Assembly: GCA_964550025.1 (NCBI GenBank)
Contig: CAZJYI010000127.1
Location: forward strand, 1-33,962
Direction: 5' to 3'
Length of the DNA stretch: 33,962 nt
From: CAZJYI01 sp964550025
GTDB taxonomy: Bacteria; Verrucomicrobiota; Kiritimatiellia; UBA8416; CAYOBW01
Positions 7,333 to 15,227 of this stretch are shown piece after piece (position 1 is the first letter of the stretch; every line of letters starts with the position of its first letter). The translations under genes and the position numbers were made by a program. The notes beneath the pieces are model-generated. The model was not told the origin of the DNA and searched no databases. It was given only the letters and a program-made list of their open reading frames with translations.

Positions 7333-8454
7333 ATGAGCAAGACGGTACATGTTGACTTGGGCGACCGGTCATACGACATCCACATCGGGGCCGCACCGCC
7401 GATTGGGGAGGCGATCCCCGCATCGGCGTCGGCGGCGCTGATCATCTCTGACGGGAACGTCGACCCACTGTACGGTGCGCGCAGTGAACAGCAGCTGTCC
7501 GCACGCGGGTTGCGGGTGGTACGGGCCGTCGTGCCGGCGGGCGAAGCGTCGAAAGACCTCGCCGTTGTCGCGGACCTCTACGACCGCTGCTTCGAGGCCG
7601 GGCTTGACCGCCGGTCGGTGATCGTGGCGCTCGGCGGCGGCGTGGTTGGCGACCTCGCCGGCTTCGTTGCGTCCACGTTTTTGCGCGGCGTTGCCTATCT
7701 GCAGGTTCCCACCAGCCTGCTGGCGATGGTTGACAGTTCCGTTGGCGGAAAGACAGGTGTCAACGTGCCCCAGGGCAAGAACCTGATCGGTGCCTTCTAC
7801 CAGCCCGTTGAAGTCGTCGCCGCGCTGTCGTCCCTGGAGACGTTGCCGGACCGCGAGTACCGCTCAGGGCTGGCGGAGGTCGTGAAGTACGGGATCATAT
7901 GGGACGCCGATCTCTTCGCCCTGCTCGAGGATAGTGTGCCCGGTCTGCTGGCACGGGACCCCGGGTTGATGGAGGAGGTGGTGGCGCGTTGCTGCGAGAT
8001 CAAGGCGGAAGTGGTTGCCCGGGACGAGAAGGAGTCGGGGCTGCGTGCCATTCTGAATTTCGGACACACGCTGGCCCACGCGGTCGAGAACGTGGCGGGC
8101 TACGGGGAATACGGGCATGGTGAGGCCGTCTCGATCGGCATGGTCTATGCGGTCCGTCTCTCTGCCGGTTCTCGCGGGCTGCCCGCGCCCGATGCGGAAC
8201 GCATTGTACGCCTGCTGGCGGAGCTCGGGCTTCCCGTTGCGATGCCCGGGGGCGCGGGCGTAGCCGACTGGCCACGAATGCGTGCGGCCATGTCATCCGA
8301 CAAGAAGGCCGTTGGCAGCGTTCCCAGGTTTGTGCTGGCGGACTCGATCGGCCGCGTGGCGTTCGGGTGCGAAGTCGATGAGGACAGTCTCTCCAGGGCT
8401 TTCCGTGACGTGGTCGAAACCGGCGAGGGGACGTCGGATGAAGGAGATCGCTGA
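7333..8454 (+). CDS. aroB: 3-dehydroquinate synthase
   Basis: The 373-residue enzyme turns DAHP into 3-dehydroquinate, the second step of the shikimate pathway, using NAD and a divalent metal. Visible motifs are VPAGEASKDL, IVALGGGVVGDLAGFVA, SVGGKTGVNVPQGKNLIGAF, GLAEVVKYG (metal-binding Glu), NFGHTLAHAVE and YGHGEAVSIGM (metal-binding His). Length and motif spacing are normal. No clear Shine-Dalgarno precedes the ATG. Its TGA shares one base with the ATG of the next gene, so the two are coupled. Confidence 0.95.
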   Translation: MSKTVHVDLGDRSYDIHIGAAPPIGEAIPASASAALIISDGNVDPLYGARSEQQLSARGLRVVRAVVPAGEASKDLAVVADLYDRCFEAGLDRRSVIVALGGGVVGDLAGFVASTFLRGVAYLQVPTSLLAMVDSSVGGKTGVNVPQGKNLIGAFYQPVEVVAALSSLETLPDREYRSGLAEVVKYGIIWDADLFALLEDSVPGLLARDPGLMEEVVARCCEIKAEVVARDEKESGLRAILNFGHTLAHAVENVAGYGEYGHGEAVSIGMVYAVRLSAGSRGLPAPDAERIVRLLAELGLPVAMPGGAGVADWPRMRAAMSSDKKAVGSVPRFVLADSIGRVAFGCEVDEDSLSRAFRDVVETGEGTSDEGDR

Positions 8455-9233
8455 TGTCTTCGGTCAACGAGTGGGTTGTGCGCGAGTACTTTGAGTCCCT
8501 GGGTTTCCTGGTGAGCCAGCCGCGCAAATACGTGACGCCCGGTCGGCAGAAGACGGCCGACGAAGAGGTCGACCTGATCGTGCTCAATCCGCGCGTGACC
8601 CGGCAGGAGCGCCCTGCGCGCATTGTCTGGACGTCGGCTGACGTCGGTTCCGTCTCGCGGGCGGTCGTGGGTGTGCGCGGTTGGCACACGGAGCGTTTCT
8701 ACGCAAAGACCTTTGAGCAGGCGCCGGACATCCTGCGTTTTGTCGAACAGGCCTCGGTGCGGTTCGCGGCACGGCTCCTCGGGTCGGAAGACATGCTGAA
8801 GATCCTGTGCATTCCCAGGCTGCCGGCGTCCGGTGAGCTGAAGGAGGAGACCATCGCGCTGCTCAAGGAGAAGGGCATCGACGGAGTCATCTCCTTCCGC
8901 ACGATGCTGCTCGAGCTGATCCACCACGTCGACACAAACCGCAACTACGAGAAGTCGGACCTGCTGCAGATCATACGCTTGCTGAAGAACTACGACCTGC
9001 TCAAGGGCGACCAGATGGAGCTCTTCGCCCGTCGGCGGCGCAGGAAGCGCGTCGCGCGGCAGAAGGTGGCCAAGCCCGAAAGAGCAGACGAGCCTGAGAA
9101 GGCGGATGAGCCCGAGAAGGTGGATGAGCCTGAGGAGGCGGGCGAGTCCGAGGAAGCGGATGAGCCTGAGAAAGTGGGCGAGCCCGAAGAAGCAGGCAAG
9201 CCCGGGAAAGCTGATCCGGACGCGGGAGACTGA
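8454..9233 (+). CDS. Unknown protein with alpha/beta N-domain and repeated acidic ADEPEK tail
   Basis: I do not recognise a named family for this 259-residue protein. The first 200 residues look like a folded soluble domain: helix NEWVVREYFESLGFLV, strand EEVDLIVLNPR, then ARIVWTSADVGSVSRAVVGVRGWH, and a helical region ending in YEKSDLLQIIRLLKNYDLL. The opening layout is loosely like restriction-endonuclease-type folds, but the expected ExK pair is missing, so this is only a guess. Next comes a basic stretch (ARRRRRKRVARQK), then seven six-residue repeats of the type ADEPEK. AAGGAG precedes the ATG, which overlaps the aroB stop, so it is probably made together with AroB. Confidence 0.7.
   Translation: MSSVNEWVVREYFESLGFLVSQPRKYVTPGRQKTADEEVDLIVLNPRVTRQERPARIVWTSADVGSVSRAVVGVRGWHTERFYAKTFEQAPDILRFVEQASVRFAARLLGSEDMLKILCIPRLPASGELKEETIALLKEKGIDGVISFRTMLLELIHHVDTNRNYEKSDLLQIIRLLKNYDLLKGDQMELFARRRRRKRVARQKVAKPERADEPEKADEPEKVDEPEEAGESEEADEPEKVGEPEEAGKPGKADPDAGD
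9084..9209 (+). repeat. Seven tandem 18-bp coding units (ADEPEK-type hexapeptide)
   Basis: Seven in-frame 18-nt units encode ADEPEK, ADEPEK, VDEPEE, AGESEE, ADEPEK, VGEPEE and AGKPGK. The period is a multiple of 3, unlike the 7-nt arrays between genes. Such a tail is likely disordered and strongly charged, and unit number could vary between strains. Confidence 0.85.
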
Positions 9234-9254
9234 CTGCGACCGATAGCAGTCAGA

Positions 9255-9343
9255 GGGCAGCGGGCAGTGGGCAGGGGGCAGAGGGCTGTCTTCCCGACTC
9301 GCGACTCGCGACGCCCGATTCGCGACACCCGACACGCGACACG
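9255..9343. repeat. Two different heptad arrays side by side (GGGCAGN, then CGACNCS)
   Basis: Units GGGCAGC, GGGCAGT, GGGCAGG, GGGCAGA and GGGCTGT run at 9255-9289. After 5 nt, seven units CGACTCG, CGACTCG, CGACGCC, CGATTCG, CGACACC, CGACACG and CGACACG fill 9295-9343. The two share no core sequence, only the 7-nt period. They lie between the convergent 8454 gene and the oadA-like gene. Confidence 0.85.
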
Positions 9344-9376
9344 CCTGGACGCGTTCCGGCGACGATGGCCGTACGA

Positions 9377-9400
9377 GATGCGACGCGTTCGCGTCGCATC
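9377..9400. terminator. Perfect hairpin between convergent genes
   Basis: GATGCGACGCG (9377-9387) and CGCGTCGCATC (9390-9400) are exact reverse complements with only TT between them. There is no long T run, so this is a hairpin element that may end transcription from either side rather than a textbook intrinsic terminator. Confidence 0.5.
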
Positions 9401-9415
9401 CCGTGGGGGAACAAT

Positions 9416-11512
9416 CTACAGCTCCTCGATCGCCACGAGCGGCTGGTCCTTCTCGACGCTGGCGCCGTGTTCAACGAGGAACTTGACGATCCTGCATTTC
9501 TTGGGGGCCTTGATCTGGTTGAACAGTTTCATGGCTTCCACGATGCAGACGGGCTGATCGGCCTTGACCTTATCACCTTCCTTGGCCAGTTCGGGGTCTC
9601 CCGGGTTGGCCGAGCGATAGAACGTACCCGTCAAGGGGGCGTTGATCGTCGGACCTTCCGGCGCTGCTGCTTCGGCAGGTTCCTCTTTGGCCGCTTCGGG
9701 TTTCTCGGGAACGGGCTCGGCGCGGCCGGTCGCCACGGCCGGTGCTTCTTCGACCCGGACCTTCTGCTGCTCCAGACCATCGCCCCTGAGCGAGAACTGC
9801 AGGTCGTTGCGGCGGATCGTGAACTCGTTGAGGCTGAGGGCGTGTACCTTGTCGACGAGAGCGTTCAGCTCCTTGTAGTCGCTGTCGGAGAGGAAGCGCT
9901 TGGGTTCGGGGACCTGTGCGGGAGGTTGCCCCGACCGGTCCTGCGCCCTGCGCTCGAGGTCCGCCGGCGGGGAGGGGCGGTCTTCGGTCGGCAGTTCGCG
10001 CCACTTGAAATACTCCAGGGCCGGTTCAGGGAAGAGGCAATACGAGATGATGTCTTCTTCGCTCTGGATGAGCTTGGGTGGCACGTCCTTGGTTGCCGTC
10101 GGCAGGGCCGGCTCGAGCAGGTCCGCCGGGCGGCAGGTGATGCGCTTCTCCTTGCCCATGATCTTGCGTCTGACCTTGGGGTCGACGGGAGCCGGGGAGC
10201 GTCCGTACAGGCCCTTCAGGTAGTTCTTCGTTTCCTGCGTGACCATCGAATAGCGTTTGCCCGACAGAACGTTGAGTACGGCCTGCACGCCGACGATCTG
10301 GCTCGTCGGGGTGACCAGCGGAGGGTACCCGAGGTCGGCGCGGGCTTTCGGAAGCTCCGCCAGGACCTCCGGCAGGCGGTCCAGAGCGCCCTGCTGTTCG
10401 AGCTGCGACCGGAGGTTGGAAATCATCCCGCCGGGGATGTGGTGCACCAGGATCTCCGGATCGATGATGTTGGTCGGGTGATGCGACAACTGGCGTTTCG
10501 GGGTGAGCTCCGTGAAGTACTTGCAGATCTTGCGCAGGCAGTCGATGTCCAGGTTGGCGTGATACGGTGTTTCGTCGAAGATCGCCAACATGGTTTCCAC
10601 CGGCGGCTGCGACGAGAAGCCCGACATGACCGAGATGGCGCAGTCGATAGCGCCGGCGCCGGCGCGCACGCCTTCGACGTAGGTGGCGATGGCCATGCCG
10701 CTGGTCATGTGGCTGTGTAGCTGGACGGGGACGCTGATCTCGCGCGCCAGGGCGCCGACGAGTTTCTCGGCCGAGATGGGCGTGAGGATGCCGGCCATGT
10801 CCTTGATAACCAGCGAGTCGATCCCGAGGGCGGCCTGTTCCTTGGCGCAGGCGACATAGTTCTCGACCGTGTGCACGGGGCTGATCGTGTAGCTCAGTGT
10901 GCCCTGGGCGTGTCCGCCGTGTTTCTTGACGCACTTGATGGCCTGTTCCAGGTTACGCGTGTCGTTGAGCGCGTCGAAAATGCGGAAGATATCGATCCCG
11001 TTCTGGCAGGCCAGCGCGACGAAGCGGTCCAGCAGGTCGTCGGGGTAGTTGCGGTAGCCCAGGATGTTCTGGCCGCGCAACAGCATTTGAAGCGGCGTGT
11101 TCCTGGCGGCCTTCTTGATCTGGCGCAGCCGTTCCCACGGGTTTTCACGAAGGAAGCGCAGGCAGACGTCGAAGGTGGCGCCGCCCCAGACCTCGAGCGA
11201 GTAGTAGCCGGCATTGTCGATCGTATCGATGATCTCCATGATGTCACGCGTACGCATCCGCGTGGCCCACAGCGACTGGTGGGCATCGCGCAGGGTCGTG
11301 TCGGTGATGCGCAGGGCAATGCGCTTGTCTGTGTGTGCCGCCTTGGCTTGCGCTTTGCGCGTGCTCGTGCGCTGGGTCACTCGTTTGCGGGCCGGCTTGG
11401 CGGCGGTCTTGCGGGAGGCCTTCTTGCCGGATCGAGGGGCCTTGGCGACCTGCTTCCCGGACGTCTTCTTGCGGCTTACCGTCTTGCGCGCGGCTTTCTT
11501 TTTCGCGGGCAT
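9416..11512 (-). CDS. Carboxyltransferase (OadA/PycB type) fused to AccB-like biotin carrier, with basic N-tail
   Basis: The 698-residue protein has three parts. Residues 1-64 form a Lys/Arg/Ala-rich tail (25 Lys or Arg, first acidic residue at 62) like the tails of histone H1. From about 66 comes the pyruvate/oxaloacetate carboxyltransferase barrel (RITDTTLRDAHQSLWATR, LHSHMTSGMA) and its PYC_OADA domain (HHIPGGMISNLRSQLEQQ). Residues 540-577 (DYKELNALVDKVHALSLNEF) resemble the AccB N-terminus. After an Ala/Pro/Glu linker, 622-698 form a biotinyl domain with EAMKLFNQI (biotin Lys662) and the FYRSANPGDPEL stretch typical of AccB, not OadA. It follows accD and accA, so its carrier may serve both acetyl-CoA carboxylase and pyruvate/oxaloacetate chemistry. 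No accC is in the window. Domain calls are firm; the dual role is inference. Confidence 0.88.
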   Translation of the reverse strand: MPAKKKAARKTVSRKKTSGKQVAKAPRSGKKASRKTAAKPARKRVTQRTSTRKAQAKAAHTDKRIALRITDTTLRDAHQSLWATRMRTRDIMEIIDTIDNAGYYSLEVWGGATFDVCLRFLRENPWERLRQIKKAARNTPLQMLLRGQNILGYRNYPDDLLDRFVALACQNGIDIFRIFDALNDTRNLEQAIKCVKKHGGHAQGTLSYTISPVHTVENYVACAKEQAALGIDSLVIKDMAGILTPISAEKLVGALAREISVPVQLHSHMTSGMAIATYVEGVRAGAGAIDCAISVMSGFSSQPPVETMLAIFDETPYHANLDIDCLRKICKYFTELTPKRQLSHHPTNIIDPEILVHHIPGGMISNLRSQLEQQGALDRLPEVLAELPKARADLGYPPLVTPTSQIVGVQAVLNVLSGKRYSMVTQETKNYLKGLYGRSPAPVDPKVRRKIMGKEKRITCRPADLLEPALPTATKDVPPKLIQSEEDIISYCLFPEPALEYFKWRELPTEDRPSPPADLERRAQDRSGQPPAQVPEPKRFLSDSDYKELNALVDKVHALSLNEFTIRRNDLQFSLRGDGLEQQKVRVEEAPAVATGRAEPVPEKPEAAKEEPAEAAAPEGPTINAPLTGTFYRSANPGDPELAKEGDKVKADQPVCIVEAMKLFNQIKAPKKCRIVKFLVEHGASVEKDQPLVAIEEL

Positions 11513-11621
11513 GGCGTCCTCACTTTCACACGGGGCCGGGCCCCGCCTGTTGTCTACTACACATAGAGACGGCTGGTGCGACCGAAGTCAGCGCCAACCG
11601 CCTGTTACTCAAGAAACATGC

Positions 11622-12467
11622 TCAGTGCTTGCTGTACTTGCGGCCGTCGAACTTGCCCATCCTGACGAATTTCTCGAACCGCTTCTCGGCCAGGCGCCGG
11701 CCCTTGTTGCGCGATACGCTCTTCAGGTGACGCAGGAGCGCCTCCTTGGTGGCCTCGAAGGTCGCCGCGTAGTCGTCGTGCGCCCCGCCTTCCGGTTCGG
11801 GGATGACCTCGTCGATGATACCCAGTTCCAGGAGAGAGTCTGCCGTCACCTTGAGTGCCTGCGCGGCCTCGGGAGCCTTCTCGGCGTCGCGCCACAGAAT
11901 GGCAGCGCATCCTTCGGGGGGGATGACGGAATAGACCGAGTTCGAGAGCATCATGACCGCATCGCCGACGGACACGCCCAGGGCGCCGCCGCTGCCGCCT
12001 TCGCCGGTAACGACTACCAGGATCGGTACTTCGATCGCCGCCATTTCGGTCAGGTTGCGGGCGATCGCTTCCGCCTGCCCGCGTTCCTCGGCTTCCTTGC
12101 CGGGGTACGCGGCCGGTGTATCGACCAGGCAGACGATGGGTAGCCTGTACTTCTCCGCCAGGCGCATGAGGCGAAGCGCCTTGCGGTATCCCTCCGGGTT
12201 GGGCATGCCGAAGTTGCAGCGGACCTTGTCGTCGACGGACTTTCCCTTGTCCATGCCGATCAGCATGACCCTGGTCTCTTCCAGCATGGCGAACCCGCCG
12301 ACCATGGCGGGGTCGTCCCCGATGTTGCGGTCACCGTGGAGCTCAATGAACTCGGCAAACATCCCCTCGATATAGTCGCGCAGCAGGGGACGGTTCTCAT
12401 GCCGTGCGATCTGCACGATATCCCAGGGCGAGAGGGTCTCTTCAGTTTGTTTAGCAGGGGCCGTCAT
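11622..12467 (-). CDS. accA: Acetyl-CoA carboxylase carboxyltransferase subunit alpha
   Basis: The 281-residue subunit forms the carboxyltransferase with AccD, moving CO2 from biotin to acetyl-CoA to give malonyl-CoA. Signatures are PWDIVQIARHENRPLLRDYI, FIELHGDRNIGDDPAMVGG, CNFGMPNPEGYRKALRLM, LVDTPAAYPGKEAEERGQ and GEGGSGGALGVSVGD. It is about 40 residues shorter than the E. coli protein (319), mainly at the N-terminus. It starts 9 nt after the accD stop codon, indicating one transcript. No strong Shine-Dalgarno is visible, consistent with coupling to accD. Confidence 0.96.
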   Translation of the reverse strand: MTAPAKQTEETLSPWDIVQIARHENRPLLRDYIEGMFAEFIELHGDRNIGDDPAMVGGFAMLEETRVMLIGMDKGKSVDDKVRCNFGMPNPEGYRKALRLMRLAEKYRLPIVCLVDTPAAYPGKEAEERGQAEAIARNLTEMAAIEVPILVVVTGEGGSGGALGVSVGDAVMMLSNSVYSVIPPEGCAAILWRDAEKAPEAAQALKVTADSLLELGIIDEVIPEPEGGAHDDYAATFEATKEALLRHLKSVSRNKGRRLAEKRFEKFVRMGKFDGRKYSKH

Positions 12468-12476
12468 TGGTTCGCG

Positions 12477-13316
12477 CTACTTTCGTCGGCTGTATTTCAG
12501 AACGGACGTCAGGAAATCCTTCATGTTCCTGCGTTCCACGATGCGATCGATGAAACCGTGTTCGAGGAGGTACTCCGCGGTCTGGAAGTCGTCGGGCAGC
12601 TTCTGCTTGATGGTCTGTTCAATGACGCGCCGGCCGGCGAATCCGATCATGGCTCCCGGTTCGGCGATGTTGATGTCTCCCACCATCGCGTAGCTGGCCG
12701 AAACGCCACCGAAGGTGGGATCCGTCAGGACGGAGATGTAGGGGACGCGGCCGCGGTGCAGCCTGGCGATGCCGGCGCAGGTCTTGGCCATCTGCATCAG
12801 GGAGACGATCCCCTCGTGCATGCGCGCGCCGCCGGATGCCGAGAAGATGATGTAGGGAAACTTGTGGCGCAGGGCGTAGTCGGAGGCCAGCAGGATCTTG
12901 TCGCCGGTGCCTCCGGCGAGGCTCCCGCCCAGAAAACGGAAATCCATGATGGCGACGACGGCCGTGATGCCGTTGATCTTGCAGCGGCCGGTGACGACGG
13001 CCTCGTTCATTCCCGTCTTGTCCTTGGCCGCGGCGGCCTTGTCCGTGTAGCTGCCCTTGCCGTCGACGAACCCCAGCGGGTCGGCCGTAGTGATATCGGC
13101 GTCGAGCTCCATCAACGATTCCTCGTCGATCGTGATGTCCAGACGCTCCCGGTAGGTCAGGCGCTCATGGAAATTGCACTGAGGGCAGACCTTCAGGCCC
13201 TTCTCCCACTCTTCACCAAACACGTGCGCCTTGCACTTCTTGCACACAATCCAGAGCTCTTTCTCGGGCTCGGGGGCTGTGGTCTTGTCTTCTTTTGTCT
13301 TTCTGAACCAGGCCAT
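12477..13316 (-). CDS. accD: Acetyl-CoA carboxylase carboxyltransferase subunit beta
   Basis: The 279-residue subunit has the AccD zinc ribbon near its start (VCKKCKAHVF and VCPQCNFHERL, four cysteines), followed by the crotonase-like core with FRFLGGSLAGGTGDKI and FSASGGARMHEGIVSLMQMAK. The start at 13316 (MAWFRKTKEDK) is the standard AccD N-terminus and has a purine-rich GGAAGGG upstream; the frame is open to 13379 but that is spacer. It heads the minus-strand operon accD-accA-carboxyltransferase/AccB. Confidence 0.96.
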   Translation of the reverse strand: MAWFRKTKEDKTTAPEPEKELWIVCKKCKAHVFGEEWEKGLKVCPQCNFHERLTYRERLDITIDEESLMELDADITTADPLGFVDGKGSYTDKAAAAKDKTGMNEAVVTGRCKINGITAVVAIMDFRFLGGSLAGGTGDKILLASDYALRHKFPYIIFSASGGARMHEGIVSLMQMAKTCAGIARLHRGRVPYISVLTDPTFGGVSASYAMVGDINIAEPGAMIGFAGRRVIEQTIKQKLPDDFQTAEYLLEHGFIDRIVERRNMKDFLTSVLKYSRRK

Positions 13317-13349
13317 TGTCTCACCCTTCCTGTTCCAGCGGTCCTGCTC

Positions 13350-13379
13350 AATATCTCCTAGTCTCACATGGGTTATCAA
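13350..13379 (-). promoter_or_regulatory. Possible promoter of the accD operon
   Basis: On the minus strand TTGATA (13379-13374), an 18-nt spacer and GATATT (13355-13350) lie 34 nt before the accD ATG. The -35 matches 5 of 6 and the -10 matches 4 of 6 consensus bases. It is in the divergent gap with rsmD. Confidence 0.4.
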
Positions 13380-13505
13380 GTAAAAAGCTCAAATAGACTT
13401 GCCCTGCGAACCTGAGGTGACAATATGTGACCGTTGTATGGGCGGAGTGTGAGCCGGATGGCGGGCGACGCCTGGAGGCGGAGTCCGTGCCGGGAGGCGG
13501 CAGCG

Positions 13506-14066
13506 ATGCGTGTGACGGGCGGTACACTTGGCGGCAGGCGCATCCGGATGCCGAAGGCCGGCGGCGTACGGCCCACGCAGGATCGCGTTCGCGAGGCCCT
13601 CTTCTCGATCCTGGCCGGGCGCGTCGCGGGGGCGCGCTTCCTCGATCTCTTTGCCGGGTCCGGCGCCGTCGGTCTGGAGGCTTTCAGCCGGGGTGCCGAG
13701 GCCGTCTGCTGGGTGGAAGCGGTTTCCCGTGTGCGGCGGACGTTGAAACGGAACGTGGACGACCTCTGCGGCCGAAACGGCAGGATCGTAGGCCTGGATG
13801 CCGTGAGATTCCTGAAAAAAGGGCTTGCGGAACGGCCGTATGACATTATTTTTGCCGACCCTCCTTACGCCGGGGACGGCCGCGGCGGGGTCGTGGAACT
13901 GCTGGATGCGGTCCGGGAACGGGGGTGGCTGGCCACGGACGGCCTGTTCGTTTTCGAGCAGAGCGCGTCGGAGCCCGCCGTGGAGGTAGGCGGGTGGCGG
14001 ATGGCGGATGAGCGCGCATATGGCGCGGCGCGACTGGTATTCTATACAATAAAGGAAATCAAATGA
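13506..14066 (+). CDS. rsmD: 16S rRNA (guanine966-N2)-methyltransferase
   Basis: The 186-residue enzyme methylates G966 of 16S rRNA using SAM. It shows MRVTGGTLGGRRIRMP, RPTQDRVREALFSIL, the SAM-binding motif FLDLFAGSGAVGLEAFSRGA and the catalytic DPPY. The ATG at 13506 has GGAGG 8 nt upstream and gives the family's standard N-terminus; the open frame before it (from 13434) has no support. It overlaps coaD by 4 nt, the usual rsmD-coaD pairing. Confidence 0.94.
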   Translation: MRVTGGTLGGRRIRMPKAGGVRPTQDRVREALFSILAGRVAGARFLDLFAGSGAVGLEAFSRGAEAVCWVEAVSRVRRTLKRNVDDLCGRNGRIVGLDAVRFLKKGLAERPYDIIFADPPYAGDGRGGVVELLDAVRERGWLATDGLFVFEQSASEPAVEVGGWRMADERAYGAARLVFYTIKEIK

Positions 14067-14548
14067 CGCGACTGGCCATATATGCGGGCACATTCGACCC
14101 CCTGACGCTGGGGCACTTCGACCTCATCGAGCGCTCGGCGGAGCTTTTCGAGCAGGTGATCCTGGCGGTAGCGAAAGAAGGGCACAAGCAGACGTTGTTC
14201 ACCGTCGAGGAGCGCGTGGCGATGGGGAGCGAGGTCGTCGGGGGGTTCGGCAACGTGCGTGTTGAGGCTTTTGCGGGGCTTCTGATCGACTATGCACGGG
14301 CTCGGTCGGCCAGGGTCATCATCCGGGGATTGCGCGCCTATTCGGACTTCGAGTACGAGTTCCAGATGGCGCTCACCAACCGTAAGCTGGCGCCGGAGAT
14401 CGAGACGCTGTTCATGATGCCGAAGGAGACACACAGCTACGTGAGTTCCAGCACGGTCAAGGAAGTGGCGATGCTGGGAGGGGATATCGGTGAGTTCGTT
14501 CCGGTTCCGGTGGAGCGTGCGCTCAAGGCGAGGTTTCGGGGGGAGTGA
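14063..14548 (+). CDS. coaD: Phosphopantetheine adenylyltransferase
   Basis: The 161-residue enzyme makes dephospho-CoA from phosphopantetheine and ATP. The nucleotidyltransferase signature is complete: YAGTFDPLTLGH (T10, H18) near the start and THSYVSSSTVKEVA near the end, plus RGLRAYSDFEYE. Length is typical. The start overlaps rsmD and has AAAGGAA just upstream. CoA from this pathway feeds the acyl-carrier and acyl-CoA chemistry of the genes that follow. Confidence 0.96.
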   Translation: MTRLAIYAGTFDPLTLGHFDLIERSAELFEQVILAVAKEGHKQTLFTVEERVAMGSEVVGGFGNVRVEAFAGLLIDYARARSARVIIRGLRAYSDFEYEFQMALTNRKLAPEIETLFMMPKETHSYVSSSTVKEVAMLGGDIGEFVPVPVERALKARFRGE

Positions 14549-14550
14549 CG

Positions 14551-14720
14551 AATCTCAAATCTCAGATCTCAGATTTCAGACGGCGGGCCGGCGGTGGTTT
14601 GAGAACGGTGGGTTTCAGGTTTCAAATGGCGGGCCAGTGGCAGGTTGCGAATCTGAGATTTCAAATGGCGGGCCGGTGGCAGGTTGCGAATCTGAGATCT
14701 GAAATCTGAAATCTGCAATT
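14551..14720. repeat. Heptad array with a duplicated 39-bp block and inverted ends
   Basis: Direct units CAAATCT, CAGATCT and CAGATTT run at 14556-14576. The middle holds two near-identical 39-bp copies (beginning about 14620 and 14659, differing at one base in GGGCCRGTGG). At 14690-14720 the same heptads return in reverse complement (AGATCTG, AAATCTG, AAATCTG). The array begins right after the coaD stop codon and ends 31 nt before yceD, which has no visible Shine-Dalgarno. Confidence 0.85.
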
Positions 14721-14751
14721 CCGAACAACCAACTACCAGCAACCAAGTCCT

Positions 14752-15207
14752 ATGGTTATTGACATCGCACGCATGGTGCCTACTGGAGACCGTTTCGAGG
14801 GGGAGGATCCAGCCTCCGCTCTGGGCATGGCCGACGACATGCTGCGCGCCGAGCACCCGGTTCTGTACCGGTTGGACGCCCAGCTTGTTGCGCAGGATCT
14901 GATCGTCCGCGGCACACTGCGGACCATCGTGTCCGTGCGGTGTAGCCGCTGCTCGGTTTTCTTCCCCAGCGAGGTGGTTGACGACGGTTTCGAGGTGGTC
15001 AGGGAGGTCTCGGAAAGCGAGGAATATGTGGACTTGACCGAGGATATGCGTGAGTCTATCATCCTCGCCTTTCCTTCGTACCCGGTGTGTTCTTCAGACT
15101 GCAAGGGGCTGTGTGCGCAGTGCGGTGCGAACCTGAATGACGGGCCCTGTGGCTGCAAGCCTCCGGGGGACGGTCGCTGGAGCGCGCTGGACACGCTGGA
15201 TTTGTAA
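14752..15207 (+). CDS. YceD family protein (DUF177), rpmF-linked
   Basis: The 151-residue protein shows the DUF177 pattern: VRGTLRTIVSVRCSRC near the middle and a C-terminal cysteine cluster CSSDCKGLCAQCGANLND, closing with GPCGC. Family members are nearly always encoded just before rpmF, as here (20 nt gap), and have been linked to large-subunit rRNA or ribosome accumulation. The cysteines suggest zinc binding. The start is uncertain because no Shine-Dalgarno is seen, but the next ATG, seven codons on, is no better placed. Confidence 0.88.
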   Translation: MVIDIARMVPTGDRFEGEDPASALGMADDMLRAEHPVLYRLDAQLVAQDLIVRGTLRTIVSVRCSRCSVFFPSEVVDDGFEVVREVSESEEYVDLTEDMRESIILAFPSYPVCSSDCKGLCAQCGANLNDGPCGCKPPGDGRWSALDTLDL

Positions 15208-15227
15208 GAGTCAGGTAAGGAGCAAAG

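Noticed and set aside
13421..13437. CRP/FNR-like site GTGAC-N5-GTGAC before rsmD
   Set aside because: The half-sites are direct rather than inverted in their best alignment, and no convincing promoter is positioned around them.
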